From contig CAMYYX010000093.1 of the NCBI GenBank assembly GCA_947303695.1, forward strand, positions 1-6,926: a DNA stretch of 6,926 nucleotides, given 5' to 3'. Of the stretch, positions 5,341 through 6,926 are shown piece by piece; within the stretch, counting starts at the first letter, position 1; the number at the start of each line of letters is the position of its first letter. The DNA is from an uncultured Prevotellaceae bacterium (GTDB lineage Bacteria; Bacteroidota; Bacteroidia; Bacteroidales; Bacteroidaceae). Below the pieces are notes generated by a model. The model was not told the DNA's origin, searched no databases, and was given only the letters and a program-made list of their open reading frames with translations. Both the position numbers and the translations under genes were made by a program.

Positions 5341-6600
5341 CTAATCCACCAAAACCGGATTCTCATCCACTTGCCAAGGAAGTCCCCATTTGTTGAGTGC
5401 CTCCATATATGGATCTGGGTCGAACTCTTCTACAGTGAACACACCAGGACGTTTCCACAGACCTTTCAGAACCATCATCGTTCCAATCATAGCAGGAACA
5501 CCTGTTGTATAAGAGATGGCTTGTGAACCGACTTCCTTGTAACATTCCTGATGGTCACACACATTATATATATATAAGGTGCGCTCTTTTCCGTCCTTTA
5601 CACCTGTAAAGATACAACCGATATTGGTCTTTCCCACTGTACGTGGTCCCAACGAAGCGGGATCTGGGAGCAGACGACGCAAGAACTGAATAGGCACAAT
5701 CTGGTTTCCTTCAAACTCAACAGGTTCTGTACCCAGCATACCTACATTTTCCAGACACTTCATATGTGTCAGGTAGCTCTGTCCGAAAGTCATGAAGAAA
5801 CGGATACGTTTCACGTGTGGGATATTCTGGGCAAGCGATTCTATCTCTTCGTGGTGTAGCAGATACATGTCCTTCTCCCCCACTCCGTCGAAGTTATAGG
5901 TACGATGTATCTCCATTGGTTTGGTCTCTACCCAATGTCCGTTTTCCCAATACGAACCGTTTGCGCTTACCTCGCGCAGGTTGATTTCCGGATTGAAGTT
6001 TGTTGCAAAAGGATAACCGTGATCGCCACCGTTGCAGTCCAGAATATCGATGGTATGTATCTCGTCAAAATAATGCTTCTGGGCATATGCAGTGAACACA
6101 CTGGTCACACCTGGGTCGAATCCCGTACCCAGCAAAGCTGTGATGCCGGCCTTCTCAAATCGTTCACGATAGGCCCATTGCCATGAATAGTCGAAGTAAG
6201 CTGTGAAACCTTTCTCTTTGCAGCGTTTCTCATAGATAGCACGCCACTCAGGGTCGTTCGTGTCTTCACACTCATAGTTTGCTGTATCCACATAGTCCAC
6301 TTTCGTCTTCAGACATGCCTCCATGATGGTCAGATCCTGATACGGAAGAGCCAGATTCAACACGATATCAGGTTTCACCTCATTGATGAGAGCCACCAAC
6401 TGGTCCACACTGTCAGCATCAACCTGAGCGGTTGTTATCTTTGCCTTCGTCTTGCCTTCCAGCTTCTGCTTCAACGCGTCACACTTGCTCACCGTACGGC
6501 TTGCTATACAAATCTCATTAAATACATCTGCATTCTGAGCGCATTTCTGAATAGCGACTCCGGCCACACCTCCGCAGCCAATAACCAATACTTTGTTCAT
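5341..6600 (-). CDS. Carboxynorspermidine/carboxyspermidine dehydrogenase (saccharopine dehydrogenase family)
   Basis: A 419-residue NADPH-dependent enzyme that joins putrescine (or diaminopropane) to L-aspartate semialdehyde, giving carboxyspermidine (or carboxynorspermidine). It has an N-terminal Rossmann fold with the GCGGVAG loop (8-14) and IASRTVSKC (32-40). The catalytic part carries FDYSWQWAYRERFEKAGI (136-153), LGTGFDPGVTSVF (157-169), CNGGDHGYPFATNF (189-202), LLPDPASLGP (310-319) and AISYTTGVPA (361-370). These resemble the Vibrio carboxynorspermidine dehydrogenase closely and in the same order. The start at 6600 puts the Rossmann strand MNKVLVIG at the N-terminus as in relatives. 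An in-frame ATG at 6633 would add 11 residues (MFEIKKNRYLA) and cannot be excluded; the frame beyond it overlaps the upstream gene. It sits 40 bases after the agmatinase-type gene and 5 bases before nspC, which supplies the next pathway step. Confidence 0.95.
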   Translation of the reverse strand: MNKVLVIGCGGVAGVAIQKCAQNADVFNEICIASRTVSKCDALKQKLEGKTKAKITTAQVDADSVDQLVALINEVKPDIVLNLALPYQDLTIMEACLKTKVDYVDTANYECEDTNDPEWRAIYEKRCKEKGFTAYFDYSWQWAYRERFEKAGITALLGTGFDPGVTSVFTAYAQKHYFDEIHTIDILDCNGGDHGYPFATNFNPEINLREVSANGSYWENGHWVETKPMEIHRTYNFDGVGEKDMYLLHHEEIESLAQNIPHVKRIRFFMTFGQSYLTHMKCLENVGMLGTEPVEFEGNQIVPIQFLRRLLPDPASLGPRTVGKTNIGCIFTGVKDGKERTLYIYNVCDHQECYKEVGSQAISYTTGVPAMIGTMMVLKGLWKRPGVFTVEEFDPDPYMEALNKWGLPWQVDENPVLVD

Positions 6601-6640
6601 AGCTAAATATCTATTTTTCTTTATTTCAAACATCCTGTTG

Positions 6641-6925
6641 CTAAGCAAGTCCCAGCAACAATTCCCTAACCAACTTACCTGCAACAGCAGTCGACACACC
6701 TGTAGCATCGAGCGTAGGAGCCAGTTCCGTCACATCCAATCCTACGATGTTCAGACGGCTGCAAATCGTCATCAACGCTTTACGCAGTTCGTTGAAACTC
6801 ACACCACCTGCTTCTGGAGTACCTGTCCCTGGGAACACGGATGGGTCAAGCACATCAAGGTCTATGGTCAGATACACGGGACCCTCCAGATTCTCCAGTT
6901 CTTCTACTACAGCATCCACACCGTC
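6641..6925 (-). CDS. speB: Agmatinase-type ureohydrolase (arginase family), C-terminal part, cut by window edge
   Basis: The last 94 residues are visible; the family is usually about 280-310 residues, so the N-terminal two thirds lie beyond the right edge. The signature TIDLDVLDPSVFPGTGTPEA is the third arginase-family motif, with the two Asp that bind the Mn pair and the conserved PGTGTPE turn. It is followed by GLDVTELAPTLDATGVSTAVAG, as in agmatinases. The likely reaction is agmatine plus water to putrescine and urea. Agmatinase is favoured over arginase or formiminoglutamase because the next two genes consume putrescine; that is inference from context. A GTG at 6919 is an internal Val, since the frame stays open to the edge (codons 6923-6925 and 6920-6922 encode Asp-Gly). 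The stop is TAG at 6641-6643. Confidence 0.88.
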   Translation of the reverse strand, partial: DGVDAVVEELENLEGPVYLTIDLDVLDPSVFPGTGTPEAGGVSFNELRKALMTICSRLNIVGLDVTELAPTLDATGVSTAVAGKLVRELLLGLA

Positions 6926-6926
6926 A

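Noticed and set aside
5006..5344. A 112-codon + strand frame
   Set aside because: It lies antisense to nspC, whose motifs are clear, and has no protein-like features.
6601..6708. Upstream extension of the dehydrogenase frame to 6708
   Set aside because: The 36 extra residues overlap the agmatinase-type gene and precede the Rossmann N-terminus, which aligns with relatives at 6600. An ATG at 6633 remains a minor alternative.

Overview
The window looks like a chromosomal segment of a Bacteroidales bacterium, most likely Prevotella or a close relative. The signs are a Bacteroidetes-type promoter (TTTG, 19 bases, TATCTTTG), the absence of clear Shine-Dalgarno sequences, a small histone H1-like (Hc1-type) protein typical of the phylum, a secreted protein whose predicted signal cleavage leaves an N-terminal Gln, and a carboxyspermidine route to spermidine. 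The species assignment is inference. No phage, insertion sequence, CRISPR array, tRNA or rRNA is visible.

Left part (1-3320, + strand): the C-terminal three quarters of an FGGY-family pentulose kinase, cut by the window edge, is followed after 42 AT-rich bases by a complete transketolase. Together they fit a pentose (L-arabinose or xylose) catabolic operon: the kinase makes a pentulose 5-phosphate, and transketolase feeds pentose phosphates into central metabolism. A strong bidirectional terminator (about 3342-3380) ends this unit and also serves the convergent gene on the other side.

Middle (3391-4207, - strand): two small genes that are easy to misannotate. The first is a 56-residue histone H1-like DNA-binding protein (3873-4043), preceded by a good Bacteroidetes promoter, long A-tracts and a 7-bp-period repeat. 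Downstream of it, after a hairpin, lies a 130-residue exported Lys/Glu/Ala-rich coiled-coil protein with a 21-bp tandem repeat encoding its C-terminal helix. The roughly 165-base gap between the histone-like gene and nspC is very AT-rich and holds the promoter.

Right part (4208-6926, - strand): a spermidine-biosynthesis operon read right to left: the C-terminal part of an agmatinase-type ureohydrolase (cut by the edge), a carboxy(nor)spermidine dehydrogenase, and carboxynorspermidine decarboxylase (nspC). The last two are separated by only 5 bases. In order they would convert agmatine to putrescine, condense putrescine with aspartate semialdehyde to carboxyspermidine, and decarboxylate that to spermidine.

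Nothing here is a clearly undescribed system. The points most worth a second look are the small histone-like gene with its promoter, its odd secreted coiled-coil neighbour, and the altered thiamine-diphosphate motif of the transketolase.
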